The notes beneath the pieces are model-generated. The model was not told where the DNA came from and ran no database searches. It was given only the letters and a program-made list of their open reading frames with translations. This document shows, piece by piece, positions 16,381-24,737 of a stretch of DNA of 36,592 nt. The stretch is taken from the NCBI GenBank assembly GCA_946479255.1, contig CAMLFK010000017.1, positions 1 through 36,592 of the forward strand. Reading direction: 5' to 3'. This DNA is from an uncultured Oxalobacteraceae bacterium (lineage in GTDB: Bacteria; Pseudomonadota; Gammaproteobacteria; Burkholderiales; Burkholderiaceae). The translations under genes were made by a program, and so were the position numbers. Position 1 is the stretch's first letter, and the number at the start of each line of letters is the position of its first letter.

Positions 16381-17268
16381 ATGACTCGTCCACTCCGCAT
16401 CGAATATCCCGGCGCGCTATATCACGTCACCGCGCGCGGCAATCGCCGCTCGCCGATCTATTTCGATGACGGTGACCGCTATATCTGGCTCGAAATCCTG
16501 GGCCGCATCTGCAAGCGCTTTAATTTTGTGGTCCACGCTTATTGCCAGATGACCGACCATTACCACCTCATGATTGAAACGGTCGATGGCAATCTTGCGC
16601 AGGGAATGCGGCAATTGAACGGGCAATATGCGCAGCAGTTGAATTGGCGGCACGATCTGGTGGGGCATCTCTTTCAGGGCCGTTATAAGGCATTCCTGGT
16701 GCAGAAGGCGAGCTATCTGCTGGAGCTGTCGCGCTACATCGTGCTCAACCCGGTCCGCGCGGGAATTGCCGACGGGCCCGATGGCTGGGATTGGAGCAGT
16801 TACCGGATGATGGTCTCGCAATTCGCCGCGCCTGCCTGGCTGGAACGCGACTGGCTGCTTGGCCAGTTCGGTTCAGACCGGGCCGCCGCGGTGGAGGCCT
16901 ATCGGTCGTTCGTGCATGCCGGCATTGGCGGCGCCAGCCCACTGGCCGCAGCGCGTGCCGATCTGCTTCTGGGTGATGAAGTGTTTCGCCGCGAAAGCGC
17001 CGCACGGGTTGCCGCAGAAAACATGATCGCCGTCGCACGGCCTCAGCGGCGGCTGAGCGCCCAGTCGCTATCACAGTACCGTCACCTTTATATCGACCGC
17101 GATGAGGCGATTGCTCAGGCATACTGGTCGACCGCGTACAGCATGTCCGAGATTGGCGACTACTTTGGCGTGACCTATCAAACGGTTAGCCGCGCGGTGA
17201 CGCGTATTGAAAGCATCCAGCAGCAAATTTCGCTGGCACCGATAATCGGCGCATCACCTGCCCAGTAA
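16381..17268 (+). CDS. REP-associated tyrosine transposase (RAYT, Y1_Tnp)
   Basis: A 295-residue Y1/HUH single-strand transposase. It begins MTRPLRIEYPGALYHVTARG, a RAYT hallmark. The metal-binding HUH motif is DHYHLM (His 60 and His 62). The catalytic Tyr is in LSRYIVLNPVRAG (about Tyr 119), and FQGRYKAFLV lies between. A C-terminal extension carries a helix-turn-helix (MSEIGDYFGVTYQTVSRAV, about 257-275) that likely binds the element's DNA. The start at 16381 is chosen for this N-terminus; the in-frame extension to 16159 runs through the left inverted repeat and has no family resemblance. All key residues are present, so it may be active. Confidence 0.92.
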   Translation: MTRPLRIEYPGALYHVTARGNRRSPIYFDDGDRYIWLEILGRICKRFNFVVHAYCQMTDHYHLMIETVDGNLAQGMRQLNGQYAQQLNWRHDLVGHLFQGRYKAFLVQKASYLLELSRYIVLNPVRAGIADGPDGWDWSSYRMMVSQFAAPAWLERDWLLGQFGSDRAAAVEAYRSFVHAGIGGASPLAAARADLLLGDEVFRRESAARVAAENMIAVARPQRRLSAQSLSQYRHLYIDRDEAIAQAYWSTAYSMSEIGDYFGVTYQTVSRAVTRIESIQQQISLAPIIGASPAQ

Positions 17269-17610
17269 TCACGCCAGCGCCGCATGAAACGCTGAGCATT
17301 CACCTCCAGTGGCTCGCCAAAGCGGAGCCAATCCTCCGAGTCATTCATGGGTCGACCGCGGCCCGCTTCCTGCCGTTCATACCTGGCTCCCGCAAGGATG
17401 CGCTGCTAAAGCCGCTACATTCGGAAGCCGACGAAAGTACGGGCCGATATCCACAATATCCCCGTATTGGACAGCACCCGGCACGTTTAAATGGCAAACA
17501 TCGATTGCCAATGAAAGAGCTCGCATATCGACGTGGTCCAGGATGCGGCGGGCGGCTTTAAACGCGCAGCATATCCGGGCACGCGGCTACTATTAACTTC
17601 CAACGCATCA
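17269..17610. other. Gene-free interior of the RAYT element
   Basis: About 340 bp between the transposase stop and the right inverted repeat. No ORF has a plausible start, ribosome-binding site or recognisable product; a 95-codon frame at 17309-17596 has no family resemblance. The base composition is more AT-rich toward the right end. It probably holds recognition sequences for the transposase or decayed DNA. Confidence 0.55.
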
Positions 17611-17639
17611 GCTCGTATATCAATGTGGGCACTGACCCC
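17611..17639 (-). repeat. Right 29-bp terminal inverted repeat of the RAYT element
   Basis: Exact reverse complement of 16254-16282, starting GCTCGTATAT and ending CACTGACCCC. It lies about 90 bp from the end of pntB. Confidence 0.9.
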
Positions 17640-17727
17640 AGGGCCACTGCTTGGGTCCCGGCGTTGTTGGCACGAAAAAACGCGCCGCTCATGACAAGCG
17701 GCGCGTTCCAGATGCAGCCGGAAGTAG

Positions 17728-19182
17728 CTATTCGACCGCTTTGACCATCGATTCAATCACCTTCTTGGCATCGCCAAACACCATCATGGTGTTGGCCTGG
17801 TAGAACAGGTCGTTGTCCAGGCCAGCGTAGCCGGAGGCCATCGAGCGCTTGTTGACGATGATGCTCTTGGCTTTGTAGGCTTCCAGAATCGGCATGCCGG
17901 CAATTGCCGACTTGGGATCCTTGGCGGCGGGATTGACCACGTCGTTGGCGCCGAGCACGAGCACGACGTCGGTCTGGCCGAACTCGCCATTGATGTCTTC
18001 CATCTCGAACACCTGGTCGTACGGCACTTCGGCCTCGGCCAGCAAGACGTTCATGTGCCCAGGCATGCGCCCGGCCACCGGGTGGATCGCATACTTGACG
18101 ATCACGCCCTTGTGGGTCAGCTTTTCGACCAGCTCCTTGAGCGAGTGCTGGGCACGCGCCACCGCGAGGCCGTAACCAGGGACGATGATGACGGTCTCGG
18201 CATTGCTCATGATGAAGGCGGCATCGTCGGCGGAGCCGGATTTGACCGGACGCTGAACCTGCTCGCCGGCATCCGCACCAGCCGCTTCGCCACCGAAGCC
18301 ACCCAGGATGACGTTGAAGAATGAACGGTTCATGGCCTTGCACATGATGTACGAGAGAATCGCGCCGCTCGAACCGACCAGCGAACCGGCAATGATCAGC
18401 ATTGAGTTGTTGAGCGAAAAACCGATGCCGGCCGCGGCCCAGCCGGAGTAGCTGTTCAGCATCGAGACGACCACCGGCATGTCGGCGCCACCGATCGGGA
18501 TGATGATCAGCACGCCGAGCACGAAGGACAGCACGGCCATGATGATGAACGGGGTCCACGCCGGTGTGGCGCCCTCGGCGAAGCAAAACACCAGCCCGAG
18601 CACGACGATGGCAATGGCGATCCCGAGGTTGAGCATGTGCTGGCCGGCAAAGCGCACCGGGGCGCCCTGGAACAGGCGGAATTTGTACTTGCCGGACAGT
18701 TTGCCGAAGGCGATCACGGAGCCGGAGAAAGTCACGGCGCCAACGAAGGTGCCGATGAACAGTTCCAGGCGATTGCCGAATGGCAGCGGCTGGCCTTGGG
18801 TGGCGATGTTGAAGGCCCATGGCTCGGACACGGCGGCCACGGCGATGCAGACCGCGGCCAGGCCGATCAGCGAGTGCATCGCGGCGACCAGCTCCGGCAT
18901 CTTGGTCATTTCGACCTTCTTGGCGGCAAACGCGCCGATGCCGCCGCCTACCACCACGCCCAGCGCCACTAGGCCGAAGCCCATGCTGCCGGTGGCCAGG
19001 CTGTCTTGCAGCTTGACAATCAGGGCCACGGTGGTGAGCGCGGCAATGGCCATGCCGGTCATGCCGAAGGCGTTGCCCATGCGCGCGCTGGCCGGCGACG
19101 ACAGTCCCTTGAGCGCCTGGATGAAGCAGACCGAGGCGATCAGATAGAACATCGTCACCATGTTCATGGAGATGGCGTTCAT
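17728..19182 (-). CDS. pntB: NAD(P) transhydrogenase subunit beta
   Basis: A 484-residue membrane subunit of proton-translocating transhydrogenase, which makes NADPH from NADH using the proton gradient. The N-terminal part has many transmembrane helices, including the MHSLIGLAAV segment with the conserved proton-path His. The C-terminal NADP(H)-binding domain III spans about residues 310-484, with VIIVPGYGLAVARAQH, YAIHPVAGRMPGHMNVLLAE and VLGANDVVNPAA. The start overlaps the pntAB stop by 4 nt (ATGA). Gene order is pntAA-pntAB-pntB, the split-alpha arrangement common in many bacteria. Confidence 0.97.
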   Translation of the reverse strand: MNAISMNMVTMFYLIASVCFIQALKGLSSPASARMGNAFGMTGMAIAALTTVALIVKLQDSLATGSMGFGLVALGVVVGGGIGAFAAKKVEMTKMPELVAAMHSLIGLAAVCIAVAAVSEPWAFNIATQGQPLPFGNRLELFIGTFVGAVTFSGSVIAFGKLSGKYKFRLFQGAPVRFAGQHMLNLGIAIAIVVLGLVFCFAEGATPAWTPFIIMAVLSFVLGVLIIIPIGGADMPVVVSMLNSYSGWAAAGIGFSLNNSMLIIAGSLVGSSGAILSYIMCKAMNRSFFNVILGGFGGEAAGADAGEQVQRPVKSGSADDAAFIMSNAETVIIVPGYGLAVARAQHSLKELVEKLTHKGVIVKYAIHPVAGRMPGHMNVLLAEAEVPYDQVFEMEDINGEFGQTDVVLVLGANDVVNPAAKDPKSAIAGMPILEAYKAKSIIVNKRSMASGYAGLDNDLFYQANTMMVFGDAKKVIESMVKAVE

Positions 19183-19493
19183 GCCTGATCTCCTTTCTTG
19201 GCCTTCGGTTCCTTCTTCTTGAACATTTCCAGCATGCGCTGTGTGACCAGGAAGCCGCCGAACACGTTCACCGCAGCCAGCGCCACGGCGACGGTGCCGG
19301 CAACCTGGCCGACAATGCCGGTAGTCAGCCCGGCGGCCAGCATGGCACCGACGATGATGATGGCGGAAATCGCATTGGTGACGGCCATCAGCGGGGTGTG
19401 CAGGGCCGGGGTGACGGTCCAGACCACGTGGTAGCCGACGTAGATCGCCAGCACGAAGATGATCAGGTTAATGACGGTGTGACTAATTTCCAT
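19179..19493 (-). CDS. pntAB: NAD(P) transhydrogenase subunit alpha, membrane part
   Basis: A 104-residue membrane protein, corresponding to the C-terminal transmembrane portion of E. coli PntA, encoded separately here. Three to four hydrophobic helices are seen: INLIIFVLAIYVGYHVVW, AISAIIIVGAMLAAGL and the VAVALAAVNVFGGFLV segment. The Lys-rich cytoplasmic tail ends KKEPKAKKGDQA. The ATG at 19493 is preceded by GGGAG. It begins 52 nt after pntAA and overlaps pntB by 4 nt. Confidence 0.95.
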   Translation of the reverse strand: MEISHTVINLIIFVLAIYVGYHVVWTVTPALHTPLMAVTNAISAIIIVGAMLAAGLTTGIVGQVAGTVAVALAAVNVFGGFLVTQRMLEMFKKKEPKAKKGDQA

Positions 19494-19545
19494 GACGCTC
19501 CCTCTTTACTTGTAATTCATTACATGGAGATGCCTTCTGCCCGGC

Positions 19546-20658
19546 CTACTTGCGCAGCACCTCGCCACCGGCGCACACCAGGGTGGCCTTCAGAATTTCG
19601 TCCTCACGGTCGATCACTAGGTTCTCATCCTTGTCGATGATGAGTTTCAGGAAGTCGAGCACGTTGCGGGCATACAGGGCCGAGGCGTCGGCCGCCACCA
19701 AAGTAGCCAGGTCGGGTTCGCCGATGATGTGCACGCCGTGTTTGGTGACAGTCTTGTTCAGTTCGGACAGCGGGCAGTTGCCGCCTTGCGAGACGGCCAG
19801 GTCGACGATCACCGAGCCGGGCTTCATGGCCTTGACGGTGTCCTCAAGAATGAGCAGCGGCGCGGGACGGCCGGGAATGAGCGCGGTGGTAATCACGATG
19901 TCGGCCAGCTTGGCGCGTTCGTGCACCAGCTCGGCCTGGCGTTTCATCCAGTCGGCCGGCATGGACCGCGCATAGCCGCCGCTGCCTTTGGCGATCTCTT
20001 TTTCTTCATCGGTGAGGTAAGGCACGTCGATGAACTTGGCGCCCAGCGATTCAACTTGTTCCTTGACCGGCGGGCGCACATCGGACGCTTCGATCACGGC
20101 GCCCAGGCGCTTGGCGGTGGCGATGGCTTGCAGACCCGCCACGCCGACGCCCATGATCAGCACGCGCGCGGCCTTGACGGTGCCGGCCGCGGTCATCAGC
20201 ATGGGCATGAAGCGCCCGTAGGTGTTGGCGGCCATCATCACGGCCTTGTAGCCGGCGATGTTGGCTTGCGAGGACAACACGTCCATCGACTGGGCGCGGG
20301 TGATGCGCGGCACGGCTTCGAGCGCGAAGGCTTGCAGGCGCGCACCTGCCATCGCAGCTATGTTGTCAGCATCAAAAGGATTGAGCATACCAATGAGCAC
20401 GGCATCCGGCTTCATCAGGGCGCGCTCTTCCGCATTGGGAGCACGCACCTTGAGCACCACGTCGGCGCCCAGGGCGTCCGCGGCGCTGCCGATGGTGGCG
20501 CCGGCGGCGGCATAGGCTTCGTCGATGACGGAAGCGCTGACGCCGGCACCGGCCTGCACGATGACCTGGTGCTTGGCGGCGAGCTTTTTGACTGTTTCGG
20601 GAGTTGCGGCTACACGTGTTTCGCCCGGCCGCGTTTCGGCCGGTATGCCAATTCTCAT
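19546..20658 (-). CDS. pntAA: NAD(P) transhydrogenase subunit alpha, NAD-binding part
   Basis: A 370-residue soluble domain I related to alanine dehydrogenase. It starts MRIGIPAETRPGETRVAATP, the family signature. The Rossmann NAD-binding segment is VLIMGVGVAGLQAIATAKRLGA (about 168-189). Typical later segments are GSVIVDLAVSQGGNCPLS and NVLDFLKLI. The start is well fixed by GGAGG five nt upstream of the ATG at 20658. It is the first gene of the pnt operon and is divergent from the nudJ-mnmA pair, with a ~230-bp region between. Confidence 0.96.
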   Translation of the reverse strand: MRIGIPAETRPGETRVAATPETVKKLAAKHQVIVQAGAGVSASVIDEAYAAAGATIGSAADALGADVVLKVRAPNAEERALMKPDAVLIGMLNPFDADNIAAMAGARLQAFALEAVPRITRAQSMDVLSSQANIAGYKAVMMAANTYGRFMPMLMTAAGTVKAARVLIMGVGVAGLQAIATAKRLGAVIEASDVRPPVKEQVESLGAKFIDVPYLTDEEKEIAKGSGGYARSMPADWMKRQAELVHERAKLADIVITTALIPGRPAPLLILEDTVKAMKPGSVIVDLAVSQGGNCPLSELNKTVTKHGVHIIGEPDLATLVAADASALYARNVLDFLKLIIDKDENLVIDREDEILKATLVCAGGEVLRK

Positions 20659-20892
20659 GAACGCCTCCTAATTAATAAACTGTCCACAATACTACACGCA
20701 AAAACTGACCCGACGTGGCCTGTGGTTTTTTCTAGACGCTCTACTCGAATCGCATGCAGTCGCGCAGCATAGCCGATCGTTTGTGTGCGCTGTATGCGTC
20801 ACTTCAATGTCGCGCAGGGTGTGCCTCATGGCAGAGTGGGCGGGCTATGCTGCACCAAGGTAAAATGTCGTTCCATTTCGAAGGAAACACGC

Positions 20893-21396
20893 ATGCCGCA
20901 TACCTGGAAGCCCTCCGTGACCGTTGCCGCCATCATTGAGCGTGACGGGCAATTTTTGCTGATCGAAGAAGAAACCAGCGAAGGGGTACGCCTGAACCAG
21001 CCTGCCGGCCATCTCGATCCGCTCGAGACGCTGGAGCAGGCGGTCGTGCGCGAGGTAATGGAAGAGACGGCGCACGACTTCGTGCCGGAGGCGCTGGTAG
21101 GCATGTATATGTCGCGCTATTGCTCCAAGCGGCGCGGCACCGATGTGACTTATCTGCGTTTTACTTTCTGCGGCAAGGTCGGCGCCAGCTACGACCGCCC
21201 GCTCGACCACGGCATCCTGCGCACGCTGTGGATGACGCGCGATGAAATGGCGGCTTGCCAGGAACGCCACCGCAGCCCGCTGATGCTGCAATGCGTGGAC
21301 GATTACCTGGCCGGCAAGCGCGCCCCGCTCGACCTGCTGCACACCCATTCGTCGGTGTTCGAGGGCGGGCTGACCTTGAAAACGGATGTGACTTAG
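20893..21396 (+). CDS. nudJ: NUDIX hydrolase, NudJ-type phosphatase
   Basis: A 167-residue Nudix protein. The Nudix box reads GHLDPLETLEQAVVREVMEE (about 38-57), continuing TAHDF, with the REVMEE metal-binding core. NudJ-type enzymes hydrolyse nucleoside di/triphosphates and the thiamin precursor HMP-PP. Position immediately before mnmA matches nudJ in E. coli. The start at 20893 (MPHTWKPSVTVAAIIERDG) is supported by AAGGAAA about 10 nt upstream; an in-frame start at 20785 is less likely. The stop TAG directly abuts the mnmA ATG, so the two are co-transcribed and probably translationally coupled. Confidence 0.92.
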   Translation: MPHTWKPSVTVAAIIERDGQFLLIEEETSEGVRLNQPAGHLDPLETLEQAVVREVMEETAHDFVPEALVGMYMSRYCSKRRGTDVTYLRFTFCGKVGASYDRPLDHGILRTLWMTRDEMAACQERHRSPLMLQCVDDYLAGKRAPLDLLHTHSSVFEGGLTLKTDVT

Positions 21397-22509
21397 ATGA
21401 GCAGCAGTGGACGCAAAAAGAAGGTCGTGATCGGCATGTCGGGCGGCGTCGATTCGTCGGTGGCCGCCTGGATGCTGAAAGAACAGGGTTACGAGGTGGT
21501 CGGCCTGTTCATGAAGAACTGGGAAGACGACGACGATTCGGAATTCTGTTCGTCCCGCCAGGACTGGATCGACGCGGCCAGCGTGGCCGATGTGGTGGGC
21601 GTGGACATCGAAGCGGTCAACTTCGCGGCCGAGTACAAGGACCGCGTGTTCGCCGAGTTCCTGCGCGAGTACCAGGCCGGGCGCACGCCTAATCCGGATG
21701 TGCTGTGCAATGCCGAGATCAAGTTCAAGGCCTTCCTCGACCATGCGATGCACCTGGGGGCGGACCTGATCGCCACCGGCCACTATGCGCGCGTGCGTGA
21801 ACACAATGGCGCTTTCGAGCTGCTCAAGGCGATGGATGCGACCAAGGACCAGAGCTACTTCCTGCACCGGCTGAACCAGGCGCAGTTGTCCAAGACTTTG
21901 TTCCCGCTGGGAGAAATCCCCAAGACCGAGGTACGCCAGATCGCCGAAAAGCTGGCGCTGCCCAATGCGGCCAAGAAGGATTCGACCGGCATCTGCTTTA
22001 TCGGCGAGCGGCCGTTCCGCGATTTTCTGAACCGCTACCTGTCGTACAAGCCGGGGCCGATGAAGACCGACGACGGCACCGTGGTGGGCGAGCATGTGGG
22101 GCTGTCGTTCTACACGCTGGGCCAGCGCAAGGGCATCGGGGTGGGCGGCATGAAGAAGTACAAGAACGACGACGGTTCGAGCGACGCCTGGTATGTGGCG
22201 CGCAAGGATATCGAGAACAACACGCTGTATATCGTGCAGGGGCATGACCATCCATGGCTGCTGTCCGGCGCGCTGGTGGCGGACCAGGCCAGCTGGATCG
22301 CCGGCCACGCGCCCGATCCGCGCGCGCTGTCGGCCAAGACGCGCTACCGCCAGGCCGATGTGCCTTGCATCGTCACGCCGCAAGGCGATAAGGACTTCGC
22401 GCTGCAGTTCACCGATCCGCAGTGGGCGGTGACGCCGGGGCAGTCGGCGGTGCTGTATGACGGGGATGTTTGCCTGGGTGGCGGGATCATCGCCGGCTCG
22501 AGCAACTGA
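21397..22509 (+). CDS. mnmA: tRNA-specific 2-thiouridylase MnmA
   Basis: A 370-residue enzyme that adds sulfur to U34 of the Lys, Glu and Gln tRNAs, using ATP and a persulfide relay. The PP-loop is [20 protein letters not shown] at the N-terminus. The two catalytic Cys are C104 in [10 protein letters not shown] and C200 in [10 protein letters not shown], close to their E. coli positions. GHYAR and [11 protein letters not shown] are also conserved. It begins immediately after the nudJ stop with no gap. Confidence 0.98.
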   Translation: MSSSGRKKKVVIGMSGGVDSSVAAWMLKEQGYEVVGLFMKNWEDDDDSEFCSSRQDWIDAASVADVVGVDIEAVNFAAEYKDRVFAEFLREYQAGRTPNPDVLCNAEIKFKAFLDHAMHLGADLIATGHYARVREHNGAFELLKAMDATKDQSYFLHRLNQAQLSKTLFPLGEIPKTEVRQIAEKLALPNAAKKDSTGICFIGERPFRDFLNRYLSYKPGPMKTDDGTVVGEHVGLSFYTLGQRKGIGVGGMKKYKNDDGSSDAWYVARKDIENNTLYIVQGHDHPWLLSGALVADQASWIAGHAPDPRALSAKTRYRQADVPCIVTPQGDKDFALQFTDPQWAVTPGQSAVLYDGDVCLGGGIIAGSSN

Positions 22510-22526
22510 CCTCTAGCGTAAGAGCC

Positions 22527-22626
22527 GTCATCCCCGCAAAGGCGGGGACCCATAGCACCTACGATCAGAGATCACGCTCTAACACTGCGCTGATGTGATA
22601 TAGGTTCCCGCCTCCGCGGGAATGAC
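22527..22626. repeat. Inverted pair of GTCATTCCCGC-type repeats
   Basis: GTCATCCCCGC...GCGGGGACCCATA (22527-22553) is mirrored by TATAGGTTCCCGC...GCGGGAATGAC ending at 22626. The two halves are near-complementary 28-bp units about 45 bp apart, and each half is itself a palindrome. The same core forms the palindrome at 5233-5260. This is a BIME-like element in the space between convergent mnmA and the receiver gene, where it may also act as terminator. Confidence 0.78.
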
Positions 22627-22641
22627 AAGGTACTGGCTGGC

Positions 22642-23025
22642 TCACTGTCCCTGGCTCTTCTTCACCATCGCCAGCACAGTATTGCGAATCGTCTTCAACA
22701 CCGCATCAGCCTTGAACGGCTTGACGATAAACCCCTGCACCCCGCGCGCCAGCGCACCCTGCAGGGTCGGCGCGTCGATCGCGCCGGACACCATGAAAAT
22801 CAGGGTCTTGGGCGCATGCTCCCTGATCTGCTCCACAATCCCGAACCCATCCTCAATCTGCCCGAGGGCGATGCAGATCATGTGCGGCTGATGCTTCTGC
22901 AGCAGCGCGTACCCCTGCGAACTGGTATGGGACTGCCCCACCACGCTATATCCACCATCGTTCAGCACGGAATTCAACAAGCCACGCGACACCGCGTTCG
23001 CATCAACAATGATCGCCTTCAGCAT
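22642..23025 (-). CDS. Stand-alone receiver-domain protein lacking the phospho-acceptor Asp
   Basis: A 127-residue CheY-like protein with no output domain. The fold pattern is clear: MLKAIIVDAN (strand 1), SVVGQSHTSSQGYALL, HMICIALGQIEDGFGIVEQI (strand 3 and loop), LIFMVSGAID (strand 4, Ser 80) and FIVKPFK (Lys 102). In strand 3 the position of the phosphorylated Asp is filled by Ala/Ile (ICIAL), and the acidic pair after strand 1 is reduced to one Asp (Asp 8). It is therefore probably not phosphorylated in the normal way. The start is taken at the second ATG (23025): GGAGG is 6 nt before it, whereas the first ATG at 23031 touches the Shine-Dalgarno. Confidence 0.85.
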   Translation of the reverse strand: MLKAIIVDANAVSRGLLNSVLNDGGYSVVGQSHTSSQGYALLQKHQPHMICIALGQIEDGFGIVEQIREHAPKTLIFMVSGAIDAPTLQGALARGVQGFIVKPFKADAVLKTIRNTVLAMVKKSQGQ

Positions 23026-23040
23026 CCCCATCCTCCCTCA

Positions 23041-23817
23041 TCAGCGCGGCTGGTATGCCAGCATCTTCCATGTTACCCCAAGCCGTACATCGGTCTTGAG
23101 CTGAACCAGCTGCCGCGACAGCTGCAGCACATCACGTTCGGCCCGCAGGCGTTCGCCGACCGGTGTCTTCAATATGCCGGCGCCGGCCATCACCGCATCC
23201 AGGTCGCCATAGGCATTGAGCAGCTTGGCCGCGGTCTTCATGCCGATCTTCGAGACACCCGGCACGCCGTCGGTCACGTCGCCCATCAGCGCCAGCAAGT
23301 CGACCAGCAGCTCGGGCGCCACGCCAAACCTGGCGCGCACCCAGGCGTCGTCATGCCATTCGCCCTTGAAGTGATCCCACACCAGCGCGCCATAGGCGAT
23401 CAGGCCGTGCAGGTCCTTGTCTGTCGTGGCGACGATGGCATCGCCCCGCCCTTCGGAGAGCCAGCGCATCACGCCGGTGCCGATCACGTCGTCGGCCTCC
23501 ACTTCCGGCAACATCAGCACCTGCACGCCTTCGTCGGCCAGCCTGGCGTACAGGCCGGGCAGCGCGTCGCGCAAGAACGATGGCATGGGCGCGCGCTGTT
23601 CGCGGTAGCGCGGGTAGATGGCATGCCGCCAGGTGGGGCCGCCGTAATCGAAGGCGGCCAGCACGTGGCTGGGCTGGTGGGCGGCGAGCAGATTGCGCAG
23701 CGACGACAGCGCATGGCGCAGCGCGGTCTCGGCCTTCTGGGCCGAGTCCTCGTCCGGACTGGCTTCGTACACGCGCCGGACGATATTGAGTCCATCAATG
23801 GCTAACAGCTTGGCCAA
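23041..23817 (-). CDS. 5'-3' exonuclease / flap endonuclease-like protein (Xni/ExoIX or Pol I N-domain type)
   Basis: A 258-residue FEN-family nuclease. The N-terminus LLAIDGLNIVRRVYE carries the first metal Asp. Acidic metal ligands lie in LPEVEADDVIGTGV and VATTDKDLHGL. The DNA-binding helix-3-turn-helix is ALMGDVTDGVPGVSKIGMKT (about 186-205). The size matches free-standing Xni (about 250 aa), not full DNA polymerase I. The start is TTG at 23817: an AGGAGGAG Shine-Dalgarno lies about 8 nt upstream and no in-frame ATG is near. That Shine-Dalgarno is the exact complement of the CTCCTCC in the small-RNA array. The upstream GST gene ends inside this ribosome-binding region. Confidence 0.9.
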   Translation of the reverse strand: MAKLLAIDGLNIVRRVYEASPDEDSAQKAETALRHALSSLRNLLAAHQPSHVLAAFDYGGPTWRHAIYPRYREQRAPMPSFLRDALPGLYARLADEGVQVLMLPEVEADDVIGTGVMRWLSEGRGDAIVATTDKDLHGLIAYGALVWDHFKGEWHDDAWVRARFGVAPELLVDLLALMGDVTDGVPGVSKIGMKTAAKLLNAYGDLDAVMAGAGILKTPVGERLRAERDVLQLSRQLVQLKTDVRLGVTWKMLAYQPR

Positions 23818-23831
23818 AAAATCCGCTCCTC

Positions 23832-24503
23832 CTACTTCAGCAGCTCGTATTTGCCGCCACGTTCGAGCGCGCGCTGGTAGGCGGGCCGTGCATGGATGCG
23901 CTTCAAGAAGCCGTTCAGCTTCGGATACTTTTCATCGAGCCCGCCACGCGCGCCGGCCGCTTCCAGCACAAAACTGAGCTGGATGTCGGCGGCGGTAAAC
24001 TCGCTGCCGGCAAACCAGTCGCGGTTCGCCAGCTCGCCTTCAAGGTACTTGAGGTGCTGGACGATCTGCGGCAGCACGTAGCTCGACTTGACCTTTTGCG
24101 CAATGCCGCGCGCGATCGGCTTGACGAAGAAAGGCATCGGGCTCGATTCGACCCGGTCGAACACCAGCTTCATCAAGAGCGGCGTCATGGCCGAGCCCTC
24201 CGCATAGTGCAGGAAGTAGGTGTAGCGCAGCTTCTCGGGCGAGCCGCCTGGGGGCACAAAGCGGCCGTTGCCATAGCGCTCAGTGAGATACTCGATGATG
24301 GCGCCGGATTCGGCCACCACCGTGCCGCCATCGCTGATCACCGGCGACTTTCCCAGTGGATGCACGGCGCGCAGCTCGGGCGGCGCCAGCATGGTCTTGG
24401 GATCGCGCTGGTATTTTTTGATCTCGTAGTCCAGGCCGAGCTCTTCCAGCAGCCACAGGATGCGTTGCGAGCGAGAATTATTGAGGTGGTGAACGATGAT
24501 CAT
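23832..24503 (-). CDS. Glutathione S-transferase family protein
   Basis: A 223-residue GST. The N-terminal thioredoxin-fold domain starts MIIVHHLNNSRSQRILWLLE, with SRSQR as the likely glutathione-activating Ser region. The conserved SPVISDGGTVVAESGAIIEY contains the cis-Pro and ES glutathione-binding pair. The C-terminal helical domain includes WFAGSEFTAADIQLSF, the N-capping motif. Substrate is unknown. The start at 24503 has GGGAG about 8 nt upstream. Its stop codon lies in the ribosome-binding region of the exonuclease gene, suggesting coupling. Confidence 0.92.
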   Translation of the reverse strand: MIIVHHLNNSRSQRILWLLEELGLDYEIKKYQRDPKTMLAPPELRAVHPLGKSPVISDGGTVVAESGAIIEYLTERYGNGRFVPPGGSPEKLRYTYFLHYAEGSAMTPLLMKLVFDRVESSPMPFFVKPIARGIAQKVKSSYVLPQIVQHLKYLEGELANRDWFAGSEFTAADIQLSFVLEAAGARGGLDEKYPKLNGFLKRIHARPAYQRALERGGKYELLK

Positions 24504-24532
24504 CCGTGGCTACTCCCTTGTTCGGCTTGGCC

Positions 24533-24736
24533 TTACCTGGGATGCAGCTTGACGACGGTCTTGCCGTCCGCCGGCGTTTCACAACCCGACTGGCAGCTGC
24601 CGCAGCCGCTGCCGCAGCCGGTATCCACGGCGGCCTTGCCAAACAAGCGCTGGCGCAGTGAACGCGGCAGGTACTTGCCCAGTACGTAGAAGGCTGCCGC
24701 GAGGACGATCAGCCCGACGATAATGTATTGAACCAT
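24533..24736 (-). CDS. FeoB-associated Cys-rich membrane protein
   Basis: A 67-residue protein with one N-terminal transmembrane helix (MVQYIIVGLIVLAAAFYVLG), a basic stretch (RSLRQR) and a Cys cluster CGSGCGSCQSGC (Cys 41, 45, 48 and 52). Small proteins of this kind follow feoB in many bacteria and are thought to help FeoB, perhaps by binding iron. It starts 1 nt after the feoB stop, so it is part of feoA-feoB. Confidence 0.88.
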   Translation of the reverse strand: MVQYIIVGLIVLAAAFYVLGKYLPRSLRQRLFGKAAVDTGCGSGCGSCQSGCETPADGKTVVKLHPR

Positions 24737-24737
24737 C

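Larger units (their letters stand above)
16254..17639 (+). mobile_element. RAYT-bearing element bounded by perfect 29-bp inverted repeats
   Basis: A 29-bp sequence at 16254-16282 (starting GGGGTCAGTGCCCACATTGA) occurs as its exact reverse complement at 17611-17639. Between them are one Y1 transposase gene and about 340 bp of apparently non-coding DNA. The total is 1386 bp. I saw no target-site duplication in the flanks, which suits HUH/Y1 chemistry. RAYTs usually lie among REP palindromes; long, perfect terminal repeats are less usual and suggest recent activity or constraint. Confidence 0.75.

Noticed and set aside
17309..17596. A 95-codon plus-strand ORF after the transposase
   Set aside because: No ribosome-binding site, no recognisable family, and it lies inside the non-coding part of the mobile element.
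20845..22383. A 512-codon minus-strand frame opposite nudJ-mnmA
   Set aside because: Antisense to two strongly conserved genes; His/Arg/Val-rich composition typical of a shadow frame.
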